Counted from the first letter of the stretch, positions 26,871 to 35,015 are shown. The stretch: 53,527 nt of DNA from Candidatus Nitrosopumilus sp. (GCA_029263475.1 JAJCXK010000010.1:1-53527); one strand, 5' to 3'. Notes: a model not told the origin generated them from the sequence alone. Made by a program: numbers and translations.

Positions 26871-27681
26871 CATGCAAGATTATGTTACAATTCCCATAGA
26901 TCAGGAAGGCGATGAGGATCTAGAGCCGTTAATTCATGATGAACTGAGGCAAATACTGGACAATACTCCAAACCAAAGAAGAAAGGCATTCTATATGGTG
27001 CTAAAGGACACCGGATGCCGAATTGCTGAAGGATTACAACTAAAAAAGAAATATTTTGACTTGTCCAGGAGTCCACCTACCGTATTTCTGCCAAAGCGAA
27101 TTACAAAGGGAAAGAAAAGAAGAAGGATTCAGAGAATTACAAATGAAACCGTAAAAACGCTAAGGCCAATCTTGGAAAAATTAAAGGAAGATGATTATCT
27201 GTCTCAGTCAAACTATGGAAACGTAAAGCACGCATACAAGACTGAACGTGATGCATTTGTCCGAGTCATTGAAAAGATTGGCCTGACTGAAAAGTATGAG
27301 CATAACAGAAGATACAAGAAAAATATACACAGCATTCGTTCATTTTGCTATACTCAGTGCAAGTTGGCAACAGGTGATGCTGATTATGCGCATGGATACA
27401 TAGGTCATGATCGTTATCTGATAGTCTATGAAAGAATTGAAGACAAAGAACGTGATGAACTGTTTAATCGGTGTGCTCCAAGGTTATCCGTCTACGAGGA
27501 TATCGTTGTCGTGTCAAATGATGAGATGAAAGAGAAATATGAAAAGAACATTGCAGAACTAAAAATAGAATTTGATCAAAAATTTGAGGATTTCAAAAAA
27601 GAGATGTATGAAGGTGCATATCTGCACGAGAAACATCCTGAGAAAATCAAGTTCAGAGACTTACGAAATGTTGGGAACTAA
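26833..27681 (+). CDS. Tyrosine recombinase, catalytic part; frameshifted
   Basis: 282 residues (own ATG 26833, probably internal to the intact gene). Catalytic residues: first Arg in DTGCRIAEGLQL, HxxR in IHSIRSFCY, and GHDRYLIVYERI with the candidate nucleophilic Tyr. A Lys-rich coiled C-terminus with EKHPEKIKF follows, a tail also seen in the neighbouring coiled-coil protein (AEKNPERI). Likely the integrase of the accessory island beginning here; the 4-nt convergent overlap with the next gene is compact phage/plasmid-like packing. Confidence 0.8.
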   Translation: MRQCGGIRISSDDMQDYVTIPIDQEGDEDLEPLIHDELRQILDNTPNQRRKAFYMVLKDTGCRIAEGLQLKKKYFDLSRSPPTVFLPKRITKGKKRRRIQRITNETVKTLRPILEKLKEDDYLSQSNYGNVKHAYKTERDAFVRVIEKIGLTEKYEHNRRYKKNIHSIRSFCYTQCKLATGDADYAHGYIGHDRYLIVYERIEDKERDELFNRCAPRLSVYEDIVVVSNDEMKEKYEKNIAELKIEFDQKFEDFKKEMYEGAYLHEKHPEKIKFRDLRNVGN

Positions 27682-28130
27682 CTCTTTTTTGATTTTTTAG
27701 ATATTTTTTTCTTTTTCGTGCTTTGTGAATCTTTAAACCCGACTCTGATTCTTTCAGGATTCTTTTCGGCTAGTTCTATTTTCTCATAGACGGCCTTTTT
27801 GAAATCTTCAAACTCTTGCTTTAGCGAATCAATTTCTTTATTTTTTTTATCTTCGGATTTTTCAATTAATTTTTTTATCGCAATTTCTTCTTTTATTGCA
27901 CTATTCTCACTTCGTTTTTCTACGTACTGTTTACGTAATTTTTGATATGATTCTTCTAATTCTTCTATTCTTTGATTTTGATCAGGATTCTCCATAAAAT
28001 TTCTAAGTACGTATTCTGCTAATTGAGAAGCATTGGAATATCCTAGTTTTTTACCTTTTTCGGTTTTTAGGAATTCGGCAATATTGTCTATTGATTGCTG
28101 TCTTAGTCGTAAATTTCCCCAATCCCCCAT
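27678..28130 (-). CDS. RHH-like N-terminus with coiled coil
   Basis: 150 residues. N-terminal part: NLRLRQQSIDNIAEFLKTEKGKKLGYSNASQ..., a strand followed by two helices as in ribbon-helix-helix DNA-binding proteins. Residues ~55-125 are a heptad-like coiled coil, and the end is a run of Lys/Ser. The segment TEKGKKLG-x-SN-x-SQ is shared with the divergent protein at 28233, so the two are paralogous at the DNA-binding end. Its AEKNPERI tail resembles the tail of the recombinase. Likely a regulator or partition/segregation-type protein of the island. Confidence 0.6.
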   Translation of the reverse strand: MGDWGNLRLRQQSIDNIAEFLKTEKGKKLGYSNASQLAEYVLRNFMENPDQNQRIEELEESYQKLRKQYVEKRSENSAIKEEIAIKKLIEKSEDKKNKEIDSLKQEFEDFKKAVYEKIELAEKNPERIRVGFKDSQSTKKKKISKKSKKS

Positions 28131-28200
28131 GATTATGTTACATATTCGCTACAAAAAAACTTACTGGGTTTAATCAAATGTTTGCTACGTGATTGGAGCA

Positions 28201-28212
28201 AATATTATATAG
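28201..28212 (+). promoter_or_regulatory. TATA-like box before the operator
   Basis: AATATTATATAG lies 21-32 nt before ATG 28233 and directly upstream of the palindrome at 28216-28233. The order TATA, palindrome, start codon is that of a repressible leaderless archaeal promoter. Confidence 0.45.
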
Positions 28213-28215
28213 TTA

Positions 28216-28233
28216 TGCTACGTAAACGTAGCA
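28216..28233. promoter_or_regulatory. Palindromic operator TGCTACGT-AA-ACGTAGCA
   Basis: Perfect 8-bp inverted repeat with a 2-bp centre. It ends on the A of ATG 28233. Half-site copies occur nearby: TTGCTACGTG at 28182-28191, and CGCTAC near 28147-28152 next to the start of the divergent gene. The clustering between two divergent RHH-like genes indicates autoregulation by one or both products. Confidence 0.6.
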
Positions 28234-28415
28234 TGAAATCTAATTTCGCGGATGGCTGGACTAATGTTAGAATTAGAAAGGCAATCACCACAAGAATAAC
28301 AAACTATCTTGAAACAGAGAAGGGCAAAAAATTAGGAATTTCAAATCCATCACAGTTTCTTGATCTAACAGTTAGAGAAAAACTAACAAAATTGGAGGAC
28401 GGTGAAGCCCTTTGA
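28233..28415 (+). CDS. Small RHH-like DNA-binding protein (60 aa)
   Basis: From ATG 28233: WTNVRIRKAITTRITNYL then TEKGKKLGISNPSQFLDL, a ribbon strand and two helices, the size of a minimal ribbon-helix-helix repressor. Longer frames (TTG 28182, ATG 28215) are possible, but both would be translated through the operator palindrome, so 28233 is preferred. First gene of a chain of overlapping tiny genes leading to the primase-polymerase gene. It shares its core with the divergent coiled-coil protein. Confidence 0.65.
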   Translation: MKSNFADGWTNVRIRKAITTRITNYLETEKGKKLGISNPSQFLDLTVREKLTKLEDGEAL

Positions 28416-28501
28416 CCATCCAACAACACAAATCATCATTTTACTGCATACATGATGAAAATAAAATCTGTGATGAATGTAGAAAGGAGTTGTCACAATA
28501 A
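28412..28501 (+). CDS. Candidate 29-residue Cys-rich mini-protein
   Basis: TTG start overlapping the previous stop (TTGA), ending in TAATG with the next gene. The product has a Cys-x-His and a CDEC pair (FYCIHDENKICDECRKE), a possible small zinc-binding knuckle. GGAGG lies about 13 nt before the TTG. Support comes from the perfect overlaps on both sides; the non-ATG start and tiny size keep confidence modest. Confidence 0.4.
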   Translation: MTIQQHKSSFYCIHDENKICDECRKELSQ

Positions 28502-28683
28502 TGCCATTTGAACAAATTATCAAAGGAGACTCTGACTCTATGATAGAAGAGATCACAAGATTGGTTGAAGCAGGATTCACACCAAAGGCCGGTTCAGGTG
28601 TATTGGCATTCTTTGGAACTGTAAAGATTATACTTGATACCAAAATTGGTGACATGACATTTTTGGCGGAGCCAGAATTATGA
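28501..28683 (+). CDS. Hypothetical protein, 60 aa
   Basis: ATG at 28501 behind AAAGGAG. Translation: an acidic N-terminal helix (EQIIKGDSDSMIEEITRLVEAGFTPKAG in part), then a hydrophobic VLAFFGTVKIIL. No family recognised. Overlaps neighbours by 1 nt (TAATG) upstream and 4 nt (ATGA) downstream, so it belongs to the coupled series 28233-30705. Confidence 0.55.
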   Translation: MPFEQIIKGDSDSMIEEITRLVEAGFTPKAGSGVLAFFGTVKIILDTKIGDMTFLAEPEL

Positions 28684-28826
28684 ATTATGTAAAATTATTT
28701 TTTGGAATAATCATCATCTTGGAAAATAAAAAGAAAAGAAGTCCTTCACTTGGTAGAAGACTGACTTCCTTTCATCACTCTCAAACAAGGAGTTTGAAGT
28801 TGAAATTACTAGTTTCAATTATGTAA
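28680..28826 (+). CDS. Doubtful 48-residue ORF
   Basis: ATG 28680 overlaps the preceding TGA (ATGA). Residues 2-14 are hydrophobic (NYVKLFFGIIIIL), followed by a strongly basic part rich in Lys, Arg, Ser. The position supports it, the composition does not clearly do so. An alternative frame in the same DNA, without a usual start codon, leads into the zinc-finger gene at 28871. Confidence 0.25.
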   Translation: MNYVKLFFGIIIILENKKKRSPSLGRRLTSFHHSQTRSLKLKLLVSIM

Positions 28827-28870
28827 TAACAGTTGAACGAATAGAATCTGAAATACATTCGAAAAAACTG

Positions 28871-29044
28871 ATGTTTGGTTGTAGGTTCTGTGCAAGAAAA
28901 ATTCTGTTCAGGTCCAGAAGACAGATGATGCATCACATTACAAGCAATCATTCAGAAGAAATTTCAAAAGAGGATTACAACAAAATCCGAAACGTTGCAG
29001 GACACGTAGAGAAAGCACATCAAATAGGGGTGCTAAAGTTTTGA
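28871..29044 (+). CDS. Small C2H2-type zinc-finger protein (57 aa)
   Basis: ATG 28871 to TGA 29044. CRFC (Cys4, Cys7), then HH (21-22) and H27 in MMHHITSNH form a C2H2 finger with a basic Arg-rich helix. A second half with GHVEKAHQ resembles another partial finger. The same frame is open about 110 nt upstream without ATG, GTG or TTG, so the N-terminus could be longer with an unusual start. The stop overlaps the TTG start of the primase-polymerase gene by 4 nt. Confidence 0.5.
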   Translation: MFGCRFCARKILFRSRRQMMHHITSNHSEEISKEDYNKIRNVAGHVEKAHQIGVLKF

Positions 29045-30705
29045 GTGAACTATCTAACCTGCGAGAGCATTACATAGAACTGCTAAGAGAAAATGGTTTC
29101 AACTGTTTTCCAATTCCAGAAAATCAAAAGGTAGCTGACAGGCGATACAATGCCTCTCAAACGCAAGATAATCAACCAATTTCTCAAAATGAGAATTTTG
29201 GCTATATCCCGATCGTGGGTAGAGGTACGGCCATATTTGACTTGGATCACAAGGAAAAATATCGTTCCTTTGCGCAACACATGATAAAACAAGGCTACAT
29301 GGTAGTTGAAACTGGCAATGGCTGGCACATTCCAGTGATGGGGTTGAAAACAGTGTCTTCCAAAATTGAATTATTTGATTACAAGTTTCAGGATAAGAAA
29401 ATCATAGAGATACAGGGTCCAAAGCAATACTGCGTAGGTCCAGGCTCTGAAATCTTTCATGATAAACTGAAAAGACAAATAATCTATCAAAACAAAGGTA
29501 CTGAGAAAATTTGGGATGCCAAAGACAAAGATTTCAATAGTTTTGTCGATGAGTTATGCACTCAATGTAGGGTAGAATCCCGAAAGAAATCCAGAAGCAG
29601 CCATCAAAACATGAGACAAAGATTCAAGGAAATGATTCCCCCTACTCCTGGAACATCAAATGATTATTTCTTTCAGGCTGCAATTCAATGCAACACTGAC
29701 GGACTGGATGAGCAATCAGCATCAGATAAAATTCGAACAGTGTATGAGATTTGGGAACAATCCAATTCATTTTCCAATAGGCCTTGGTCAAACATTGAAA
29801 CCAAGATCAGAGATGTTTATGAAAATGATAAGAAACTGTCTGTTGGCAGAACAAAGGCAAAAGAATCTGGAATTGACAGAACAGTTGTTGCACAACAGAT
29901 GATTACAGGAAGAAAGATATTTTCCAATGTAGACACCAACGAAATTTTTGAAAATTGTAATGGATTTCTTGAAAAGATTAACAATACGTTACTTAGAGAA
30001 ATAATTGAAAAATATCCTGAATTAGAAGAAAGTGATTATAATTCGATTTTGTTTAAACTAAAAGGAATGGCAAAACCAATGCCACCCACTAACAAGAATC
30101 TCATAGTGTTCAAGAATGGAGTCTATGACAAGAGAATCAGAACACTCATCAAAACAGATGAAATTGCGGATATGGGATTCAAGGATTATGATTATCTGTT
30201 ACCATCAACGCAAAATATTCCTACCAAATTCATCTCAGTCACATTTGACAACATTCCAGAAAATGAGAAAAATGCAATGTATTCAAGAAGATTATCGTTA
30301 GTTCATAATGTGAGAAAAGATGCTTATCGGGAAAATCCCAATCTTGTTGAGGATATTGTAAATGAAGAAAGAGAGAAAATTATCTCCTGGATTCTAAATC
30401 TACAAGATGAGGAATGCCAGTATGAAGACAGTAAGACAGTACGTCGAGAATGGGAAAAGATCGCGAGTCCTGAGATTGAATATGTTGAAAAGAACTATGA
30501 TGTGACTGGAGAACTTGTTGAAGTTCCTGTAATCCGTTTGGTACGAGACTTTAATGAAAAATATGATATTGTAATTGACATAAAACGAATGGCAAGTGCC
30601 TTAGAGAAATTAGGTTATGTGATAAAATATAACATTATCAAGAACATCAAGACAAAGCCACAGGAGAACAAAACAATACAGTCATCAAAGTTGGAATCAT
30701 TTTGA
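29041..30705 (+). CDS. Primase-polymerase-like protein with D5-like remnant, no ATPase core
   Basis: 554 residues from TTG 29041. Residues ~1-150 fit the archaeo-eukaryotic primase fold of plasmid/virus prim-pols: IFDLD at 65-69 (metal-binding), GNGWH at 92-96 and VGPGS at 132-136. Residues ~200-262 resemble a PriCT domain. NLIVFKNGVYD (353-363) is the start of a Pox_D5/SF3 helicase module, and EREKIISWILNL (443-454) resembles its C-terminal end; between them the Walker A, Walker B and sensor motifs are missing, and no GKS/GKT occurs anywhere. Probably the replication initiator of the element, with helicase function lost or supplied elsewhere. Confidence 0.65.
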   Translation: MSELSNLREHYIELLRENGFNCFPIPENQKVADRRYNASQTQDNQPISQNENFGYIPIVGRGTAIFDLDHKEKYRSFAQHMIKQGYMVVETGNGWHIPVMGLKTVSSKIELFDYKFQDKKIIEIQGPKQYCVGPGSEIFHDKLKRQIIYQNKGTEKIWDAKDKDFNSFVDELCTQCRVESRKKSRSSHQNMRQRFKEMIPPTPGTSNDYFFQAAIQCNTDGLDEQSASDKIRTVYEIWEQSNSFSNRPWSNIETKIRDVYENDKKLSVGRTKAKESGIDRTVVAQQMITGRKIFSNVDTNEIFENCNGFLEKINNTLLREIIEKYPELEESDYNSILFKLKGMAKPMPPTNKNLIVFKNGVYDKRIRTLIKTDEIADMGFKDYDYLLPSTQNIPTKFISVTFDNIPENEKNAMYSRRLSLVHNVRKDAYRENPNLVEDIVNEEREKIISWILNLQDEECQYEDSKTVRREWEKIASPEIEYVEKNYDVTGELVEVPVIRLVRDFNEKYDIVIDIKRMASALEKLGYVIKYNIIKNIKTKPQENKTIQSSKLESF

Positions 30706-30776
30706 AAATGAAATTATTATTTTGTCAAAACAATGTACCTATGTACCAGTGTTCATGCATAAGTACATTTTTCATA

Positions 30777-30829
30777 ATAGACACGACATTCAAAACTGTC
30801 TATGTGAAACCATGACAAAAAATGTCTAT
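30777..30829. repeat. TGTCTAT repeats downstream of the prim-pol gene
   Basis: ATAGACA at 30777-30783 and TGTCTAT at 30797-30803 are a 7-bp inverted repeat with a 13-nt spacer; a third copy TGTCTAT lies at 30823-30829. The stretch just upstream has two GTACC copies (near 30735 and 30744) and AAGTACA. The spacer of about 155 nt between convergent genes may be an origin or a terminator region; direct evidence is only the repeats. Confidence 0.4.
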
Positions 30830-30860
30830 TTTAGTGAAAATGATTTTTTTTGAAATTATC

Positions 30861-31298
30861 TTACAAAGAAGATTTCGGTAAACCGTTAAATTGTGAGAAC
30901 ATTTTGGAATACGTTCCCATCATCGTATGAAAATTATCATCTGATGTCTTCATTGCAGAAATCCCCATCTTTATGTAGTCATCTAAGAATTTTGTTCCAA
31001 TTTCTATTCCGTCGATATAGTTTTCCTTTGCAATTCTGGAATACTCTTTCATCTGTTTTTGGATGCCCTGATCAATGTCCAACTTGTCAAGAACTTCCTT
31101 TTCTGCGGTGTAGCATGTACCAAAAAGAACGCCCATGCTGCGAAGATACCCTGTATACAAGTTTGAGTAATTTTGGGCGTGCAATGGTATCTTTGATTCA
31201 AATTTTCGCATTATCTCTGACGTATCATCTTTCATGAGTTTGCATATTGAAATTTTATCTTTGTTGTTGTTGGTTTTAGTTTCATTACTTTTTTCCAT
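30861..31298 (-). CDS. Helical hypothetical protein, 145 aa
   Basis: Soluble and mostly alpha-helical by composition. The N-terminal 20 residues are Lys/Asn/Thr-rich, then long amphipathic helices (SEIMRKFESKIPLHAQNY, YSRIAKENYIDGIEIG). Two Cys residues, no motif. The helical pattern and size recall phasin-like or structural coat-associated proteins, but this is only an impression. Convergent with the prim-pol gene. Confidence 0.5.
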   Translation of the reverse strand: MEKSNETKTNNNKDKISICKLMKDDTSEIMRKFESKIPLHAQNYSNLYTGYLRSMGVLFGTCYTAEKEVLDKLDIDQGIQKQMKEYSRIAKENYIDGIEIGTKFLDDYIKMGISAMKTSDDNFHTMMGTYSKMFSQFNGLPKSSL

Positions 31299-31671
31299 GA
31301 TTAAATTCGGGATCTTTTTAATTTAAATTGATGCCTGAATCAATTGACTGACATTTTGATGCTGCAAGATTTTCCACGTAACTGGAAGGATTCTAAAAAA
31401 TAAAAATTCAATTTTGTCTGCATAAGGTCCTTATGTTCCAGTGTTGGGTTGTTGAGAGTATTTCATAAGATCTGCAATGTTCAGAACTGTTCATGTCCAC
31501 AAAAGCATAGTTTTTTGAATTATATCATGTTGTCATATGTCATTTTTGATGTGTAATCTGATGGAGTTAATGTAAAATCTAACTGTTGAAGAATTTTGCT
31601 TTTGTTATAACAATTACGGTGAAATTCATTTTTCATCAATCCTTATCTTCTGATTATTTGGTTTAGAAATA
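31299..31671. other. Non-coding gap with one perfect palindrome
   Basis: About 370 bases without a plausible gene on either strand. The only regular structure seen is the 15-bp palindrome CATAAGG-T-CCTTATG at 31421-31435, which could be an operator. It is far (about 240 nt) from the next start codon at 31672. The rest is AT-rich with no tRNA-like or C/D-like pattern. Confidence 0.4.
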
Positions 31672-32469
31672 ATGAAAATGACAAAATCAAAAACATTTGC
31701 AATTGGTGCAATACTTGCAGCAGTGATGATGATTTCAGCAGGTTCCCTTAATCTGGAAGACAATGCGGCATCAGCCCAAAAGTCTCTTTCCAATGATGGA
31801 GATGGTGAAAGACTGATTTCAGTTACTGGAACTGCAATGACTTCGATAGATCCCGACTTGCTTGTGGTGACCTTTGGAGTTGAAACCCAAGAGAGAACCG
31901 CAAAGATGGCACTTGATACAAATTCAAAGACCATGGATGAGATCATCAGGGCAATCAAATCAGCAAAAATTCTAGAGAGTGAAATCAACACGTCCAGATT
32001 CAATATCCATCCAGTCTATGAGGGATATGAGGATCCACTGACAAAACGATGGAAGCAGGAACTCGTAGGATACAAGGTGACAAACACCATAACCGTTGAG
32101 ACTTCCAAATTGGATTTGGCAGCGGACATAATTGATCGTACTGTGACTTCCGGTGCAAACAGGGTGGACAACGTATCATTCACATTGTCTCCTGAAAAAC
32201 ACGAGCAGATCAAGGATGATCTGATTGAACAAGCAATACTGAATGCAAAGGCCAAGGCCGAGAATGCATTAAAACCGCTTGACTATTCAATCACTGGTGT
32301 AAAGGCAGTATCCTTGTCGGAATTTGGAATGACATCGCCACCAATGCCCATGTTCAACATGGCATATGACGAAGGATTTGCAATGAAATCATCTGGCACA
32401 CCAATATTTTCCTCCGAGCAAGATGTCAGTACGACTGCAAATGTGATATTCACTATTGGAAGCAACTAG
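31672..32469 (+). CDS. SIMPL-domain (DUF541) exported protein
   Basis: 265 residues. N-terminal signal or anchor: basic MKMTKSK, hydrophobic TFAIGAILAAVMMISAGSL, then an Ala/Ser-rich region. The rest is one SIMPL domain: ISVTGTAMTSIDPDLLVVTFGVET, YKVTNTITVET and the long Lys/Ala helix KAKAENALKPLDY. SIMPL proteins form barrel or channel-like oligomers outside the cytoplasm; their role is unsettled. GC content and codon choice are higher than in the flanking genes, which could mean cargo of different origin or strong expression. Confidence 0.8.
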   Translation: MKMTKSKTFAIGAILAAVMMISAGSLNLEDNAASAQKSLSNDGDGERLISVTGTAMTSIDPDLLVVTFGVETQERTAKMALDTNSKTMDEIIRAIKSAKILESEINTSRFNIHPVYEGYEDPLTKRWKQELVGYKVTNTITVETSKLDLAADIIDRTVTSGANRVDNVSFTLSPEKHEQIKDDLIEQAILNAKAKAENALKPLDYSITGVKAVSLSEFGMTSPPMPMFNMAYDEGFAMKSSGTPIFSSEQDVSTTANVIFTIGSN

Positions 32470-32590
32470 GCAGACATACTGTCTATTTTTCCTATTTTTT
32501 TATTTATGATAAAATGACTTTTTACTGTTATATTAAATTCCAATGATGTTATGGATGATCATGTTAAACATTTTTTGAAATAAAAAAGTG

Positions 32591-33601
32591 CTATTTGATC
32601 AGAGCTTCTACAGTATTCAGGTTTTGATCCGAATCCAACATTTTCAATAGTTCTTTTTCCGCATCGGTTCTGTTACTTTCAGGTTTTTTCTTCAAGTTTG
32701 CTTTTCTTTTCAACTGTTGGAATGTGTTGTATTGCTCAATTGTATTTTCTAAAAATGTCAATGCAGGTGTAAGGTTATTTTTATTTCCTTCTTGGATCTG
32801 TGTGAGTAGTGTTGCCATTTTATGGTCTAGTTCTTGTTTCTTGGTATTGGCATCCATTTTGGCTTGCTTGATTGTATATACGATATAGCTGCATTTTGTG
32901 AATTCAGAACCGTCTGAATTGATAATTTTTTGATTCTGATTCATTTTTAGTCCGTCCTCTGACTGCTCTTCTTTAAAAAAGACATAATGCCCAGTCTGCA
33001 AAATCATCTCCCCCTGATTCTGAGGCCCATTGTGCAATACGATGGTGTCATCGATAATTTGTGCGTGCTTTTGTATTTTATCCATGAATTCAATTACTCC
33101 TCCTGCGACACCAATCAAAATTGGTATATACGGTCCTAAAATTGGATAGAAACCCGTTGCAATATCTCCAACTGATTTGAGAATTCCTGCATTTTCATCA
33201 TTTTTGAATAATTTTGTTAATTTCTGTTTTACACTCTCATCAATTTCGTAAACTTTGGGATTCAGTGTTAGATGAGATTTATTAAAATCAGTAATCGAGA
33301 AAACTATATTGTCTTTGCGTATGTTTTGTACCTGTCCTAAATCAACATTTTCTTTGTATGCATGAACTTTTTTTATTTCAGGTTCACTACCTAGACTGTA
33401 TAGCGTTGAAATGAATGGATCGTTTTTGTCTTTATCCTTGTCATATTTTTCATAAATGTGCAGTGATTTTAGCGATAGTGTAATGGAATCAGCAGATTCT
33501 ATTTTTTTTGAACCTTTGATTTCTCTGGTTAAATTATTTTCTAAAAGTGTGCCTTCATCTGGTATTGTATGTGGAACTATCCGCCACTTGTAACCACTCA
33601 A
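32591..33601 (-). CDS. Hypothetical protein with a central hydrophobic hairpin, 336 aa
   Basis: No family recognised. An N-terminal polar domain (~1-140, beta-rich by composition), a hydrophobic stretch at ~155-190 (ATGFYPILGPYIPILIGVAGG) long enough for one or two membrane passes, then a second polar domain and a Lys/Gln-rich coiled C-terminus. A lone internal hydrophobic hairpin flanked by soluble domains is seen in pore-forming or membrane-associating effectors, but nothing here proves that. Lies alone between the SIMPL gene and the second recombinase. Confidence 0.5.
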   Translation of the reverse strand: MSGYKWRIVPHTIPDEGTLLENNLTREIKGSKKIESADSITLSLKSLHIYEKYDKDKDKNDPFISTLYSLGSEPEIKKVHAYKENVDLGQVQNIRKDNIVFSITDFNKSHLTLNPKVYEIDESVKQKLTKLFKNDENAGILKSVGDIATGFYPILGPYIPILIGVAGGVIEFMDKIQKHAQIIDDTIVLHNGPQNQGEMILQTGHYVFFKEEQSEDGLKMNQNQKIINSDGSEFTKCSYIVYTIKQAKMDANTKKQELDHKMATLLTQIQEGNKNNLTPALTFLENTIEQYNTFQQLKRKANLKKKPESNRTDAEKELLKMLDSDQNLNTVEALIK

Positions 33602-33758
33602 TGTTTGCTGTATGAATTACTGATAAATAAGTAGATCATCTTTTACTTGGATCCAAATTTCATAGAATAACATGCATGATTATGAGTGATAATGTCTGAA
33701 TTATTTTTCATTCCTGCAATTCTAATAACAAATCAATCAATAAGTGATTTTGTAAACA

Positions 33759-34697
33759 ATGTCTCTAGATAAAGCAATTCTAAATGAAATCAATGAAAAA
33801 CTATCTAGAATAGAAAAGAAACTGAACATAGTTCCAGATAGAGAGATTGCAATTAATGATTATGAGAATTCGTTAGAATCATTTCAAGACTTTGCAAAAA
33901 ATATTCTGAAACTAGAACCCGTTACAATCAAAAACTATTCTCAGATTATTCTAAAGTTCCTAAATCATTCAAATGGAATCATAAATCCAAATACCGTAAA
34001 GTCGTTCTTTGATTCCAATGGATCCATATCGTCAAAGTCAAATCATCTGAAAGCCTTACGGAAATACGCCAGGGACTTTCTAAAATTAGGCAACTGGATT
34101 GAGGACTTCAAGTTTGAAAATAATTCCAAACTAAAGATAAAGAGCATTCCAGATGACGTACAGTTATCCAAATTTTATGATTCATTGCCGACTGGGGAAA
34201 TTAGACTGATCTTCCTGATCCTACATAATTCAGGTCTTAGAATAGGCGAGGTTTTGAGCCTGAAAGTGTACAATGTCGATACGACTGACGGATTGGTAGA
34301 TGCCTCTGAGATTCACCAGGGTGAGACAAAGCACTCCTGGTTTAGTTGCATAACTCAGCAAACTTGCGCATTACTCGATGAATTCATTGAGAGAAATTTT
34401 GATTATACTAACGGTGAGGATATGGAATCTCTGTTATTTTCCACACCCACCAGAACAGTTCAGCAAGCCTTCAAGGATGCATCTAGTCAATTGGGAATTG
34501 AGATTCATCCGCATCTGTTGAGAACCGTTTTTGCTGACAGATGTACAAAGGCCGGGATCAAGGACAAGTACATTGATGCATTCTGTGGCAGAATATCAAA
34601 GGGAGTGCTGGCAAAACACTACACGGCATATTCTGAAGATGCAATGGTTGAAGTGTATGCGAATGTTGAACCCTTACTTGTTCTTTCATTGGATTGA
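33759..34697 (+). CDS. Tyrosine recombinase (second, intact)
   Basis: 312 residues. A short coiled N-terminus, a core-binding domain (~35-125) and a catalytic domain. Active-site residues: Arg in NSGLRIGEVLSL, HPHLLR (HxxR), and KHYTAYS with the Tyr nucleophile. The second His/Trp box (usually GH) reads CGRIS, so that residue is Arg here. XerA/integrase-like. Directly downstream lie inverted 9-bp sites of the geometry such enzymes recombine (35278-35303, 36021-36050), making it the obvious candidate partner. Confidence 0.88.
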   Translation: MSLDKAILNEINEKLSRIEKKLNIVPDREIAINDYENSLESFQDFAKNILKLEPVTIKNYSQIILKFLNHSNGIINPNTVKSFFDSNGSISSKSNHLKALRKYARDFLKLGNWIEDFKFENNSKLKIKSIPDDVQLSKFYDSLPTGEIRLIFLILHNSGLRIGEVLSLKVYNVDTTDGLVDASEIHQGETKHSWFSCITQQTCALLDEFIERNFDYTNGEDMESLLFSTPTRTVQQAFKDASSQLGIEIHPHLLRTVFADRCTKAGIKDKYIDAFCGRISKGVLAKHYTAYSEDAMVEVYANVEPLLVLSLD

Positions 34698-34705
34698 TTG
34701 CACTC

Positions 34706-34733
34706 TTGCGCATACCTAAAACATCATTTTAGG
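34706..34733. repeat. Half-site TTGCGCATACC and hairpin after the recombinase gene
   Basis: TTGCGCATACC (34706-34716) is the exact reverse complement of the GGTATGCGCAA motifs found at 35294-35304 and 35775-35785. It runs into a hairpin with arms CCTAAAA (34715-34721) and TTTTAGG (34727-34733) around a 5-nt loop, 10 nt after the stop codon, which may help end the recombinase transcript. Confidence 0.5.
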
Positions 34734-35015
34734 GTTGAATGATTATTTTTTTAATTGACCGTATTGCATAATCAATATTCCTACAGTTCGATCCCATGTT
34801 TTTCTTTTGCATGTAGGATGAAATGAAAATTCTTTTTGCATGTAAAATCACAATGACTGCACTTGAAGGTATGTTGCTGTCGAGTTACGCCTGATTTTCT
34901 AGCCATTTTCTTATTATTCTTTAGTTAATTATTTCAAATTTATACTGTGTTGATAAAATTATTTTGAATGTTTTCTACAAGTATAGTTTTTTCTCAACCC
35001 TAAATCAAAACTTTT
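34734..35015. other. Gap before cassette A
   Basis: No gene seen. TTTTGCATGTA occurs twice (about 34806-34816 and 34834-34844), and TTACGCCTG near 34885 is repeated inside cassette B near 36008. These may be the worn remains of a third cassette. The rest is AT-rich without clear structure. Confidence 0.35.
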
